Made by a program: the position numbers and the translations under genes. From NCBI RefSeq assembly GCF_900107795.1, contig NZ_FNRL01000039.1, positions 792-45,849 of the forward strand: a DNA stretch of 45,058 nt, written 5' to 3'. Positions 32,506 through 42,437 of the stretch are shown here, piece after piece. The notes below the pieces were generated by a model, which was not told the origin of the DNA, did not search any database, and worked only from the letters and a program-made list of their open reading frames with translations. Position 1 is the first letter of the stretch; each line of letters starts with the position of its first letter. The DNA is from Chitinophaga terrae (ex Kim and Jung 2007). GTDB lineage: Bacteria > Bacteroidota > Bacteroidia > Chitinophagales > Chitinophagaceae.

Positions 32506-35397
32506 ACTTTCAGCGATTGCGTTCAGGAAAGCCGTCATAGATTGCTCTTTTTGCAGTTGAAGTTTCTTCCTGATCCTATATCTTTTTATCTCTACTCCTC
32601 TTACAGAAATTGCCAGCAACTGTGCAATCTCTTTGGTAGATAACTGCAGTTGCAGGTAGGCGCATACTTTCAGGTCGGTAGGCGTTAAGGTAGGGAAACG
32701 GCTTTTCAGTTTTTTAAGGAAATCGTTGTTGATCTCGTCGAAGTGGCTGGCAAATTTATCCCAGTTATCGCTGTTTTTTTCTGCGTCGTTTAATAGCAGT
32801 AATGCGTCTTTGATCTCGGGGTTGTTGCCATATTTCTTATATACGCCGGCCAGGATGTCTTTTACTTTTCCCAGGGCGTCACCCTTTTCTACCAGGTGCA
32901 TAGAGGCATCGGCCAGGGCATTGTTTTTATAGTGGATTTCGTTGGCCAGTTTTTCATTCTGCAGTTTGATGATCTCCTTTTCATTCTTTTCGATCTCCAG
33001 CTGGTGTATGTATTTCAGGCGTTGTTGTTCTTCGTCGAATTTCCGCTGTTGTTTGGCGAGGTTGCGCAATTGCCAGTGATACAACAGGAAAAGGACGCCT
33101 ATAAATAACAGCAGGTAGGCAAGGTAAGCCCAGATGGTTTTATACCAGGCGGGAGCTACGATGAAGCTGTAGGTGACTACAGACGATTCATGGCCCAGGT
33201 TGTCGTGGGCCTTCACTTTGAAAGTATAGTAACCATCCGGCAGGTTGGTATAATCTTTTTCTGGCTTGGCCGACCAGGCCGACCATTTATTATCATAACC
33301 TTCCAACTGGTAGCTATATTCTATATTATTCTGAAGTCCATAAGCCGGCGAACTGTATTCGAAATGGAAAGAGTTGTAACTGCTGGGTAATGTTAATAAC
33401 TCCTTCTCTCCCTGCGTATAGCCATGTGCCGCCCGCTCCTTAAAATAGCCGCCGAAAATAATGCTGTCTGATTTCCCGAAGGCTTTCACCTGTCCAAGTA
33501 ATACTTTAATAACCTGTTTGCTGTTGGTGTACTTTTTATAATTGAGATGTATTACGCCTTTTTCAGACCCGATGAAAATATTCTCGCTGTTGTAGGGATA
33601 AATATTTTCGAACCCGAGCAGGATCTTTCCATTCAGTTCGGGGATCATGGTAATAGAAAACGGTTGGCGGGTATTCAGCTGGTTGTAGTTGACAACGCCG
33701 ATCGTTTTCCCGCTGCAGAACCAGATATTTCCATCGGCATCTTCATTCAGGTAACGGATCTCCATATTCCCGAAAACAGGAGTAAGAAAGTCGGAAGGTG
33801 TGAATTTGTTGGCAGCAGGATTAAATTCATAAATACCTTTAGTGGTACAGAACACTACCCTGTTCCTTATTTTAAAAACATAATTACTTAGGGCAGAAGG
33901 CAGACCGTTTTCGGTATACAGGTGATAGGAAATAGATCTCTGGTCGGGAGATAGTTGGAGCCTGTAAACGCCCCTGTAGGGGTGAGAAGCCCATATATTA
34001 TTATTGTTGTCGATTTCCAGGAACCGTAAAGATTCTTCGGGTCCTTCTGCTTTGTTTGTTGCAGAGAAATGACCATCCTGGTATTTTAGCCGGCTGATGC
34101 CGGTGTAGGTTCCTACCAATGTTTCTTCGGCAGGGAAAACTGCCGTCAGCGGTTTATATAGCCAGGCGCCTGTACGGTCTGATAATCTTACGCTGCTATG
34201 ATCTTTCAGTACCGCAATGCCTGTGTGTTGGCCCAGCAGGAGCTGGTTATTCACTTCATCCAATCTCCATATCTCTCCCCTGCTATTCTCTACCCTGGCA
34301 AAATTACCCTTGGAAAAGCTCAGGTCGCCGTTCTCATTATTCAGGGGTACATAATAAGCGCCATCGGAAGTAGCTATGTAAAGTTCGTTGCGGAATATTT
34401 TGGTAGAGTAACCTGAAAGTTCATTCCGGGTATTGGGAGTGATGTATTTTACCGCGGAGTTATAGGCGATCATGCTGATCCCGTTGTTCAATCCTACCCA
34501 TACATTATTATTCCTGTCAAGAAATACGCTGATCACATCATTATTCTGCAAGCCTTCTGTTCTGCCTATCTGTTGTACTACTTTCCCGTTGAAATCGGTG
34601 ACAATACATCCATCTGCTGTAGTGCCTATCATCAGTTCTGAAGCATTGATCCGCGCTGCCACATTGGCGTTGCTGGAAGAAAGCGGGGGTTGATGACGGA
34701 TGATTGAGTCTTTATATAGATAATAGATACCGTCGGCCTGGGTGCTTACCAGTATGCTGTCGGCGCCGATGCTCGTGATACCGGTGATAAGGGTATTGTT
34801 AAGTTTAGGGTTGGTATGCACGGGTATCCATTGCTGCCCCTGCAACCGGAGCAGCCCATTCAATTTATCCTGTGCGTAGATGGTAGTACCTGCCTTTTTG
34901 AAGTATAGCCAGTCGTTGGCATATACTTTTATCCGTTTATTGCTGTATTCAAATATCCTGTCGGATGCCTGGAAATAGACAGCTCCTTTATGGATCTCTA
35001 TGCGCCAGATGTCCGCAAACTTGTTAAATTGCTCCGGAATCTGGTCTTTCAATGAATTATAAGACAAATTTCCGTTAGCTCCCGTACTGAAGTAGCCTAT
35101 TTCTCCCTGTCCCCCTACATATATATTGTCCTCTTCATCAATACCCAATGCCCGAACGATGGTACGGTTAGGAAGAGGATAGATCTTCCAGTGGCTTCCG
35201 TCGTAAGTGAGCATTCCCTCGTTATTCGCAAAATAGAGTATATCCCTGCTGTCTTGTTTTATATCCCAGGTTTGAGTACCGGCCTGGTAATCGCTTTTGC
35301 TGTAGTTAATGATCTGTGGTAATCCTATAGTATTCTGAGCGGTTAATGTTCCGCAAAAGGCAAAAAACAATATGATTACTAGCAAACTTGGTTTCAT
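32503..35397 (-). CDS. SusR-like membrane-spanning regulator: propeller sensor plus LuxR-type HTH
   Basis: 964 residues from the ATG at 35397; the track frame begins 20 codons earlier. A signal peptide (TLTAQ) is followed by two-component-regulator-type propeller repeats at about 30-660. A Y_Y_Y domain spans about 680-745 and one membrane helix about 753-774. A coiled coil rich in K/E/Q spans about 778-825, and a LuxR-like HTH about 904-964 ('LTPTDLKVCAYLQLQLSTKEIAQLLAISVRGVEIKRYRIRKKL'). It has no kinase or receiver domain, so it resembles SusR: a periplasmic sugar sensor tied directly to a cytoplasmic DNA-binding domain. It is divergent from the SusC of the second glycan locus, its likely target. 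Confidence 0.9.
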   Translation of the reverse strand: MKPSLLVIILFFAFCGTLTAQNTIGLPQIINYSKSDYQAGTQTWDIKQDSRDILYFANNEGMLTYDGSHWKIYPLPNRTIVRALGIDEEDNIYVGGQGEIGYFSTGANGNLSYNSLKDQIPEQFNKFADIWRIEIHKGAVYFQASDRIFEYSNKRIKVYANDWLYFKKAGTTIYAQDKLNGLLRLQGQQWIPVHTNPKLNNTLITGITSIGADSILVSTQADGIYYLYKDSIIRHQPPLSSSNANVAARINASELMIGTTADGCIVTDFNGKVVQQIGRTEGLQNNDVISVFLDRNNNVWVGLNNGISMIAYNSAVKYITPNTRNELSGYSTKIFRNELYIATSDGAYYVPLNNENGDLSFSKGNFARVENSRGEIWRLDEVNNQLLLGQHTGIAVLKDHSSVRLSDRTGAWLYKPLTAVFPAEETLVGTYTGISRLKYQDGHFSATNKAEGPEESLRFLEIDNNNNIWASHPYRGVYRLQLSPDQRSISYHLYTENGLPSALSNYVFKIRNRVVFCTTKGIYEFNPAANKFTPSDFLTPVFGNMEIRYLNEDADGNIWFCSGKTIGVVNYNQLNTRQPFSITMIPELNGKILLGFENIYPYNSENIFIGSEKGVIHLNYKKYTNSKQVIKVLLGQVKAFGKSDSIIFGGYFKERAAHGYTQGEKELLTLPSSYNSFHFEYSSPAYGLQNNIEYSYQLEGYDNKWSAWSAKPEKDYTNLPDGYYTFKVKAHDNLGHESSVVTYSFIVAPAWYKTIWAYLAYLLLFIGVLFLLYHWQLRNLAKQQRKFDEEQQRLKYIHQLEIEKNEKEIIKLQNEKLANEIHYKNNALADASMHLVEKGDALGKVKDILAGVYKKYGNNPEIKDALLLLNDAEKNSDNWDKFASHFDEINNDFLKKLKSRFPTLTPTDLKVCAYLQLQLSTKEIAQLLAISVRGVEIKRYRIRKKLQLQKEQSMTAFLNAIAES

Positions 35398-35693
35398 AAC
35401 GGCGGCATTACTTCGGTTGATGTAGTAATGATGTAGTTGATATTTATTAAAAATCAATCAGTTATTATAAAATGATGTATTAGTGTTGTGGCGTTAAAGT
35501 TGTCATCGATTTTAGCAAATCCTAATTTCACTTCCCTAAAGTAGCATGTAAGATAAGCAGAATTATCAACCAACAGTTCAATGCAATAAACGTAAAAAAT
35601 ACATCTGTAACATATAAAAACAACCAAGTTAAATCATCCCTTAACGATTAGACAAAAGCCTTGTACGAAACATTATCTAAAAACATTTCACGT
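35398..35693. other. Divergent control region of the second glycan locus
   Basis: 296 bases between the regulator and SusC. It is AT-rich and contains a short near-repeat of TGTAGTAATGATGTAGT near 35418-35440. This is where the regulator would be expected to bind, but no clear palindrome or TAnnTTTG element was recognised. Confidence 0.4.
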
Positions 35694-38600
35694 ATGAAAA
35701 GAATCTTACAGCGAATTCCCGTGCTGGTATTTCTGTTGTTTGTGCATGTTGCCTGGTCACAACAACGAACAGTTACCGGGAAAGTAACCGACGAATCTGG
35801 TTCCCCGGTACCCGGGGCTTCCGTATCGGCCAAATTATCCAAAAAGGCGGTAGCTGCCGATGCTGAAGGCAACTTCTCTATTACCGTACTACCTGACGAA
35901 AAAGTACTGACTATATCAGCCATCAGCTTCGCAACACAGGAAGTGCCTGTAGGAAATGGCATTGTTGCCGTACGCCTGAAACAATCCGACAAAGAACTGA
36001 GCGAAGTGGTAGTGGTAGGATATGGTACCCAGAAGATCACCCAGGTATCCGGCGCTATTTCTACCGTCAAGGCAGAAGACATCCAGCGGCTGAAGCCTGT
36101 AAGGATAGAAGAAGGATTGCAGGGGTTAACAGCCGGCGTGAACGTGATCCAGAGCGGTTCGCCTGGCGCCAAACCTACCGTGCTGGTAAGAGGTATCCCT
36201 TCCTTTAGCGGCGTAGACCCCCTGGTGATTATCGACGGGGTTCAGCAAACGCTCGACGACCTGAACGCCCTGAACCCATCCGATGTCGAAAGCATGAACG
36301 TATTAAAAGATGCGGCTACATCGGCTATCTATGGCATCAAAGGCGGTAACGGGGTGATCGTGGTGACTACCCGCAGCGGTATGAAAAACCAGAAGCCGGA
36401 GATTAACGTAAACCTGAACTACGGTTCACAGGAAGTGTTGAAAACCATCGGCGTGTTAAATGCAACAGAATATGCCGCTATGATCAATGAAGGCAGCACC
36501 GCCGCCGGAGGCAATGTGATCTTCCCCGATCTTTCCAAGCTCGGGAAAGGCACTAACTGGCAGAAAGAGATCTTCCACAATGCGCCTATACAGAACTACA
36601 GTGTAAGCGCCAGGGGTGGGAGCGACAGGATCACCTACTTTGTTTCCGGGTCTTATGTAGGCCAGGATGGGATTGTTGGAGGCGGAGATAAATCGAATTT
36701 CAACAGGATCAACGGTACTGCCAATTTAGCAGCAGATATCACCAGCAAATTGAAGTTGCTGGTAAATACCAGTTACGCCAATATTAAATCACAGGGTATA
36801 CAGGAAAACTCCTTTAACTCTATCATAGGCAGCGCCCTGAACTTCGATCCTACCGTGCCTGTGTATAACGACGTGCCTAATACAGTAGGCAAATATGGTT
36901 TCAGCAACCTCCTGCTGTCGGAGATCTTTAACCCGCTTACAAAGCTCGACAATACCTACAACCAATCCAATGGCAATAAGATGTGGGGCAAAGTGGAATT
37001 GCAATATGAAGTTATCAAAAACCTGAAACTGACCACCCGCTTTGGTTATACCAACTGGGACCAGATAGGCAAAAGTTTCACCCCACTTGTTTTCTACGGA
37101 CCACTGAACGTGGAAAACACCATGAATGCCGATGGTTCCACAGTTACCATCAAAAATGGGTTAGGCCAGATCTCGTCCAGCGCTCATAACAGCGTGAACG
37201 AATATAAGAACAGCAACTCCAGCTACGTTTCAGAAACCTTTGCCAGCTATAATTTCAACATAAAAGAAGATCACCACTTTGATGCGGTATTAGGTCTGAG
37301 CCTTTCCAGGAGTAATTTCTACAACATGAATGTTACCGCCCAGGATGTACCTTTCAATTCATGGGAGTTTGCAGACGTCAATGCCGCTACAGGTACCAAT
37401 ACCGCCGCCGTGGTTTACTTCCGCGACACGGTGATCAACGGTGTAGCTATGCAGGTAAGAGATCCGCGCGGCGACGTGGCGGCCAACCTGAATGGCAGAA
37501 CAATGGGCCAAAGCAGGGGATTCAGGAAAAACCTCTCCTATTTCGGCAGGGTGAACTACGATTATAAAGAAAAATACCTGGCGTCTATCAGCGTACGCCG
37601 TGATGGTTCCTACGCTTTCCCTGAAAACAAATTCGCTGACTTCGTTGCAGGATCTGTGGGCTGGATCATTTCAAGGGAAAATTTCTGGGAATCTGAATTT
37701 TTCAATTACCTGAAAGTGAGAGCAAGCTACGGTTCTGTGGGTAACGAAAACATTACTCCGCCAATCGTTAAAGTAGTTACCGGCGGTCCGAACTACGACG
37801 ATGCTAACAACAACGGTTACACGTTCGGTAATACCTTCGTTCCGGGATCTACCATCGCTTCTTATGCCAACCCGATAGCGGGATGGGAGAAACAGATACA
37901 GATCAACGCCGGGTTTGATGTAAGCTTCTTCCAGAACAAGTTCAGCATCACTGCCGATTATTACCAGAAAGATGTAAAAGGCCTGTTGTTCAAACCTCTT
38001 GTATCGCTGTACATGGGAACAGCTAAGGTACCGGATGCCAATATCGGTTCCACAAGAAGCCGCGGTGTGGATATCTCTGTGGGGTATACCGACAGGCTGT
38101 CCAAAGACTTTTCTATTAACACCCGCGTGAATGTAACAACTACCAACAACCTGGTTACCCAAACCAACTCCGATAACAGTTTCGTGCTTTACGGCGGTAA
38201 CTACTTCAATGGCCAGTCGCAGAATGTAACAGCTTTTGAAGCAGGCAAAGCGCCTGGCTATTTCTTTGGCTTCAAAACCAATGGCCTTTTCCAGACGGCA
38301 GACGAGATCAACAAAGCACCTAAACAACTGGGAGCAAGACCCGGCGATATCAGGTTCGTGGATATGAATGGCGATGGCCAGATCACAGACGCCGATAAAA
38401 CCGAGATCGGCAATCCATTCCCTAAATTCACTTTGGGCTGGAACCTCACCCTGAACTACAGGAATTTTGATTTCAACGTATTTGCCTTCGCCTCCTATGG
38501 CAACGACATCTACAGGGCTTATGAAAGGAACGCCAACTATACCAACAAGTTCAGGAATATATTAGACAGGTGGACCGGTCCGGGTTCGACCAACGACGCT

Positions 38601-38906
38601 AAAAATCCACGCTATTCATTTACTGATGACAATAACAACGCCAGGGCGTCTGACAGGTATATCGAAGATGGTTCTTTCATCAAGATCAAGAACATACAAT
38701 TGGGTTATACTTTCCGCCAACCATTCCTGAAAAGAGCCGGATTTAAAGATATACGTATTTACGCACAGGTAAAAAATGCCTACACATTCACCAGGTACTC
38801 AGGATTTGATCCGGAAATCGCTGGCGGTATTATGAATACAGGTGTCGACAGAGGTGCTTATCCACAGTCCAGGGTCTGGGCTTTGGGTCTTGATTTCAAA
38901 CTCTAA
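35694..38906 (+). CDS. SusC/RagA family TonB-dependent glycan transporter
   Basis: 1070 residues from the ATG at 35694. A signal peptide ends near 'VAWSQ', then a carboxypeptidase-regulatory-like domain spans about 20-105. A TonB-box-like 'LSEVVVVGYGTQK' precedes the plug domain ('VLVRGIPSFSGVDPLVIIDGV', 'ATSAIYGIKGGNGVIVVTTRSG') and a large barrel. There is no STN domain, in line with control by the neighbouring SusR-like protein rather than by an ECF sigma factor. It imports oligosaccharide across the outer membrane. It is the first gene of a five-gene operon with SusD, two PKD lipoproteins and GH16. Confidence 0.96.
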   Translation: MKRILQRIPVLVFLLFVHVAWSQQRTVTGKVTDESGSPVPGASVSAKLSKKAVAADAEGNFSITVLPDEKVLTISAISFATQEVPVGNGIVAVRLKQSDKELSEVVVVGYGTQKITQVSGAISTVKAEDIQRLKPVRIEEGLQGLTAGVNVIQSGSPGAKPTVLVRGIPSFSGVDPLVIIDGVQQTLDDLNALNPSDVESMNVLKDAATSAIYGIKGGNGVIVVTTRSGMKNQKPEINVNLNYGSQEVLKTIGVLNATEYAAMINEGSTAAGGNVIFPDLSKLGKGTNWQKEIFHNAPIQNYSVSARGGSDRITYFVSGSYVGQDGIVGGGDKSNFNRINGTANLAADITSKLKLLVNTSYANIKSQGIQENSFNSIIGSALNFDPTVPVYNDVPNTVGKYGFSNLLLSEIFNPLTKLDNTYNQSNGNKMWGKVELQYEVIKNLKLTTRFGYTNWDQIGKSFTPLVFYGPLNVENTMNADGSTVTIKNGLGQISSSAHNSVNEYKNSNSSYVSETFASYNFNIKEDHHFDAVLGLSLSRSNFYNMNVTAQDVPFNSWEFADVNAATGTNTAAVVYFRDTVINGVAMQVRDPRGDVAANLNGRTMGQSRGFRKNLSYFGRVNYDYKEKYLASISVRRDGSYAFPENKFADFVAGSVGWIISRENFWESEFFNYLKVRASYGSVGNENITPPIVKVVTGGPNYDDANNNGYTFGNTFVPGSTIASYANPIAGWEKQIQINAGFDVSFFQNKFSITADYYQKDVKGLLFKPLVSLYMGTAKVPDANIGSTRSRGVDISVGYTDRLSKDFSINTRVNVTTTNNLVTQTNSDNSFVLYGGNYFNGQSQNVTAFEAGKAPGYFFGFKTNGLFQTADEINKAPKQLGARPGDIRFVDMNGDGQITDADKTEIGNPFPKFTLGWNLTLNYRNFDFNVFAFASYGNDIYRAYERNANYTNKFRNILDRWTGPGSTNDAKNPRYSFTDDNNNARASDRYIEDGSFIKIKNIQLGYTFRQPFLKRAGFKDIRIYAQVKNAYTFTRYSGFDPEIAGGIMNTGVDRGAYPQSRVWALGLDFKL

Positions 38907-38930
38907 TACTCCACGTAAAAACATCAACTC

Positions 38931-40430
38931 ATGAAAAACATACTTAAAATAGCAGGCGTTATATTTTTCCTCGTTACTTCCCAGTCGTGCAAGAAATGGG
39001 TAGATTATAGTCCCCACGACGATTTCCAGGTAACCGACCTCGATTACCTGAAGTCGGAGAGCGACTACCGCACGATGGTGATAAGTTGTTACAGTCCGCT
39101 CCAGTGGCTTAACCAGGCAGTCCCTATCGGCGACATTGCTTCAGACAACTCCGTTACCGGCGGCGAATCGGCCAGCGATGTGTTGGGTTTGCAACAGATC
39201 GACGATTTTACCCATAGCCCGAATAACGATTACCTGACGGAGATCTGGAAATCGGCCTACGAGGGTATTAACAGGGTGAATTACCTGACCCAGTTTAAAG
39301 ATAAGAATCCTGCCGGCACTGCTATCAGCTTCACCGGAAAGGATGCGTTGTATGGAGAGATCTATTTCCTTCGTGCATATTATTATTGGACATTGGTTAG
39401 ATTTTTTGGAGATGTACCATTGTTTGTTGATCGCCGCCTGACGCTGGCCGATTCTAAAACCCTTACCCGCACCGCTGCTGCAGATGTTTACAAACAAATT
39501 GAGGCGGATCTTAACAGCGCTATTGGCGTACTTCCTACGGCGCCTTATCAGCCGGGCCGTGTTACGAAATATGCCGCACAGGCATTGCTGGGGAAAGTAC
39601 TGATCTATCAGAATAAGTTCGACGCTGCCGCCACTATGCTGGAAAATGTGATCGCCGGACCATTCACCTTAGTTCCTGAATTTGGCGACATCTTTCTCCA
39701 GTCAGGAGAAAACGGGCCTGAATCTGTATTCGAGATCCAGTACTCCAACCTTTCCCCCTACTATAACTGGGGCGGTGCAACAAGGGGCCAGGGTAACTAT
39801 GCCGTACAGCAGTGTGGAATACGGGGATTAAACGGAAGTAGTCCTTATGCTGCAGGATGGAGCACTAACCTTCCCAGCGCAGACCTGGCAAAAGCATACC
39901 AGGCCGGCGACCAGCGTAAAGATGTGACCGTCCTGGATATAGAAGCCTATAAAGCGGCGCACCCTGAATATGGCATCACTTACCAGGTAGCTCCATATAA
40001 GAATACAGGTTTGTATAATCAGAAATATTTACCAAGAAAAGGAGAAACATCCGGGCAACTGGAGCTGAACTACCTGAATAACTACCGGACCATTCGTTTT
40101 GCGGAAGTATTGCTGCTGGCGGCAGAAGCCTACAACCGTTCATCCACGCCCAACGATGCAAAAGCACAGACCTACCTGAACAGGGTAAGACAACGAGCAT
40201 TTAAAGACAACCTGCATAATATCACCCTTACCGGCAGCGCGCTTACCAACGCGATCTGGAACGAGCGCCGGCTGGAGTTGGCGATGGAAGGCGACAGGTT
40301 CTTTGACCTGGTAAGAACAGGCAAAGCAGCATCTGTACTTCCAAAATTCCAGGCAAATAAGCATGAGTTGTTCCCGATACCGCAACAGGAAGTTGAGATC
40401 TCAGGTCTTAAACAAAATCCAAACTATTAA
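38931..40430 (+). CDS. SusD/RagB family outer-membrane glycan-binding lipoprotein
   Basis: 499 residues, lipoprotein (Cys20 in SQSCKKW). SusD features are 'IWKSAYEGINRVNYL', 'EIYFLRAYYYWTLVRFFGDVPLF', 'VTKYAAQALLGKVLIYQ' and the C-terminal 'NERRLELAMEGDRFFDLVRTGKA' with 'HELFPIPQQEVEISGLKQNPNY'. It pairs with the SusC encoded 24 bases upstream. The two loci's SusD proteins share only the family signatures, so they serve different glycans. From the GH16 neighbour the ligand is probably a beta-1,3-glucan such as laminarin. Confidence 0.95.
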   Translation: MKNILKIAGVIFFLVTSQSCKKWVDYSPHDDFQVTDLDYLKSESDYRTMVISCYSPLQWLNQAVPIGDIASDNSVTGGESASDVLGLQQIDDFTHSPNNDYLTEIWKSAYEGINRVNYLTQFKDKNPAGTAISFTGKDALYGEIYFLRAYYYWTLVRFFGDVPLFVDRRLTLADSKTLTRTAAADVYKQIEADLNSAIGVLPTAPYQPGRVTKYAAQALLGKVLIYQNKFDAAATMLENVIAGPFTLVPEFGDIFLQSGENGPESVFEIQYSNLSPYYNWGGATRGQGNYAVQQCGIRGLNGSSPYAAGWSTNLPSADLAKAYQAGDQRKDVTVLDIEAYKAAHPEYGITYQVAPYKNTGLYNQKYLPRKGETSGQLELNYLNNYRTIRFAEVLLLAAEAYNRSSTPNDAKAQTYLNRVRQRAFKDNLHNITLTGSALTNAIWNERRLELAMEGDRFFDLVRTGKAASVLPKFQANKHELFPIPQQEVEISGLKQNPNY

Positions 40431-40448
40431 TAGTTAAAAGCTCCACGA

Positions 40449-41531
40449 ATGAAAAGATCAATCATCATATTATCGTTGTTTGCTACGGTTTATGGCTGCA
40501 GCAAAATACCGGATGGGGACCTGGACTTTCTAAAAACACAGGCGGCGCCATCTTCCAACACCTTACTGTTCGATGTGTCTAACGACAACTCGGGGAAGGT
40601 TACCATTACCCCCAACAGTGCAGGCGCCAGCTCCTATGTTATCAATTTTGGAGATGGAAGCACAGAAACGGCAACCGTATTACCAGGAAAAAACGTCACC
40701 CACGTATACAAGGAAGGTGTATATCCTGTAAAGGTAACTGCTAAGAGTATGAACGGGTTAACATCCGACACTACAGCACAGCTTACAGTTACCTTCAGGG
40801 CACCTGAAAATGTTGTGATCAATGCCAGTACAGATGCGCATAAAGCAACTGTTTCAGCAACCGCCGACTATGCAACAGGAGGCTTTAAAGTAAGCTTCGG
40901 GGAAAGCGCCAATGAAGAGCCTACCCTGATTGCTGCGGGGGCAAGCCTGGAACATACTTACGCCAAAGCGGGCAATTACACGATCAAAGTGGAAGCGCTG
41001 AGCGGCGGGGCTGCAACCACTGTTGCAACAAAAGACATCACGATCTACGACCCGATCACTTTACCTATGACATTTGAACTGGCTACCGTTAATTATGCCT
41101 GGGGCGATTTCGGAGGGAATTCTACATCCGTTATCCCTAACCCATATAAAACAGGCATTAATACCAGTGCAACCGTGGGTAAAATTGTGAAGAACGGGCA
41201 GGAAACATGGGCCGGCAATTATATCATCATGAGCGCGCCTATCGACTTTACCCAGCACAAGGTATTTAAAGTAAAAGTTTATTCATGGCGTGCAGGCATG
41301 AGAGTATTACTCCAGCTTGAAAGGAATGGCGACAATACCTTCCAGGAGAATATGGAAGCAGTGACCACTAAAGCTAACCAGTGGGAAACACTGACCTTCG
41401 ATTTCAGCGGCAAGATAAAAGACAACAGCAAATTGCTGCAGAACATTCTTTTCTTCCTGGATAACGGGGTAAGGGGGAATTCTACAGATCAATTCACCCT
41501 GTTGTTCGACGACATTGAATTAACTAACTAA
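40449..41531 (+). CDS. PKD-domain surface lipoprotein, probable glycan-binding protein
   Basis: 360 residues, lipoprotein (Cys17 in YGCSK). Two PKD-like domains span about 40-115 (INFGDGSTE) and 115-200 (VSFGESANEE, degenerate). A C-terminal domain at about 205-360 is beta-rich and ends in 'FTLLFDDIELTN', typical of galactose-binding-like carbohydrate modules. It has no catalytic motif. It lies 18 bases after SusD and 18 bases before a second PKD lipoprotein, so it is most likely a surface glycan-binding protein (SGBP) that holds polymer near the SusCD pair. Confidence 0.82.
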   Translation: MKRSIIILSLFATVYGCSKIPDGDLDFLKTQAAPSSNTLLFDVSNDNSGKVTITPNSAGASSYVINFGDGSTETATVLPGKNVTHVYKEGVYPVKVTAKSMNGLTSDTTAQLTVTFRAPENVVINASTDAHKATVSATADYATGGFKVSFGESANEEPTLIAAGASLEHTYAKAGNYTIKVEALSGGAATTVATKDITIYDPITLPMTFELATVNYAWGDFGGNSTSVIPNPYKTGINTSATVGKIVKNGQETWAGNYIIMSAPIDFTQHKVFKVKVYSWRAGMRVLLQLERNGDNTFQENMEAVTTKANQWETLTFDFSGKIKDNSKLLQNILFFLDNGVRGNSTDQFTLLFDDIELTN

Positions 41532-41549
41532 TACGGCAAAACGAATATT

Positions 41550-42434
41550 ATGAAACACATCATTAATAAATTACTGGTCCCCGTATTGGGCTTTATGCTG
41601 GTAGCAATGGCTTCCTGCGAAAAGGAATATCATTTCGGAGATCTGACAACTCCCGCCAAACCGGTGCTGAACATTACGGTAGTGGGTAAAGACGCTACGC
41701 ATCCGAATGGTAACGGATCAGGCAACATCAATGTAAATATCCAGTCGCAGAACGGGATCAATTACAAAGTGGATTTTGGAGATGGAGAAGCGCCACAAAC
41801 TTCTACAACCAGCGAATTTAGTTACCAGTACAAACACACAGGTATTAAAACAGTAACCGTTTCCGTTACGGTGTATGGAAAAGGCGGCGTGTCGAGCACC
41901 AACAGTGAAACGATCACTGTTTACCGCGAGTTTGAGCCGAACCCTGAATTGGTAACGATGCTTACAAACAATGGCGCCAAAAAATGGAGGGTGGATAAAG
42001 ACGCATCAGCGCATCTGGGAGTAGGCGATGCAGCATCGATGGTTCCAGGCTGGTGGGGTGCAGGACCTAACGAGAAAGCGGGGCTTGGCATTTACGACGA
42101 CGTGTATACATTCACCGCACAGGGAAATGTTTTTGAACATACTACCAACAACGATCTTTTCGGGAAGAAGGAATACCTGAAAGATTTTGACCCGTCGCTT
42201 ACCGGCACCGGCGACTTTACGCTTACCGGCCCGACCGCTGCCAGCTATACCACCACCTTCAGTTATGATGGCAGCGCCACTGAAGAATTTATTATCTTCT
42301 CAGGGAAAGGACATTTGGGAATGTATTTAGGAGCACACAAATTCCAGATCCTGGAAAGATCTGCCACGCATATGACATTACGTTGCGTGCAGGACCCGGG
42401 AGCCTGGTATGTTAAAATCATAGCAATTGAATAG
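41550..42434 (+). CDS. PKD-domain surface lipoprotein, probable glycan-binding protein
   Basis: 294 residues, lipoprotein (Cys23 in MASCEK). One PKD domain spans about 37-128 (VDFGDGEAP). A second domain of unknown family at about 132-294 starts with 'LVTMLTNNGAKKWRVDKDASAHLGVG', contains 'MVPGWWGAGPNEKAGLGIYDD', and ends with 'GAWYVKIIAIE'. Such two-domain lipoproteins are common between SusD and GH16 genes in laminarin-type loci. A non-catalytic surface glycan-binding role is inferred. It ends 3 bases before the GH16 gene. Confidence 0.8.
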   Translation: MKHIINKLLVPVLGFMLVAMASCEKEYHFGDLTTPAKPVLNITVVGKDATHPNGNGSGNINVNIQSQNGINYKVDFGDGEAPQTSTTSEFSYQYKHTGIKTVTVSVTVYGKGGVSSTNSETITVYREFEPNPELVTMLTNNGAKKWRVDKDASAHLGVGDAASMVPGWWGAGPNEKAGLGIYDDVYTFTAQGNVFEHTTNNDLFGKKEYLKDFDPSLTGTGDFTLTGPTAASYTTTFSYDGSATEEFIIFSGKGHLGMYLGAHKFQILERSATHMTLRCVQDPGAWYVKIIAIE

Positions 42435-42437
42435 TGT

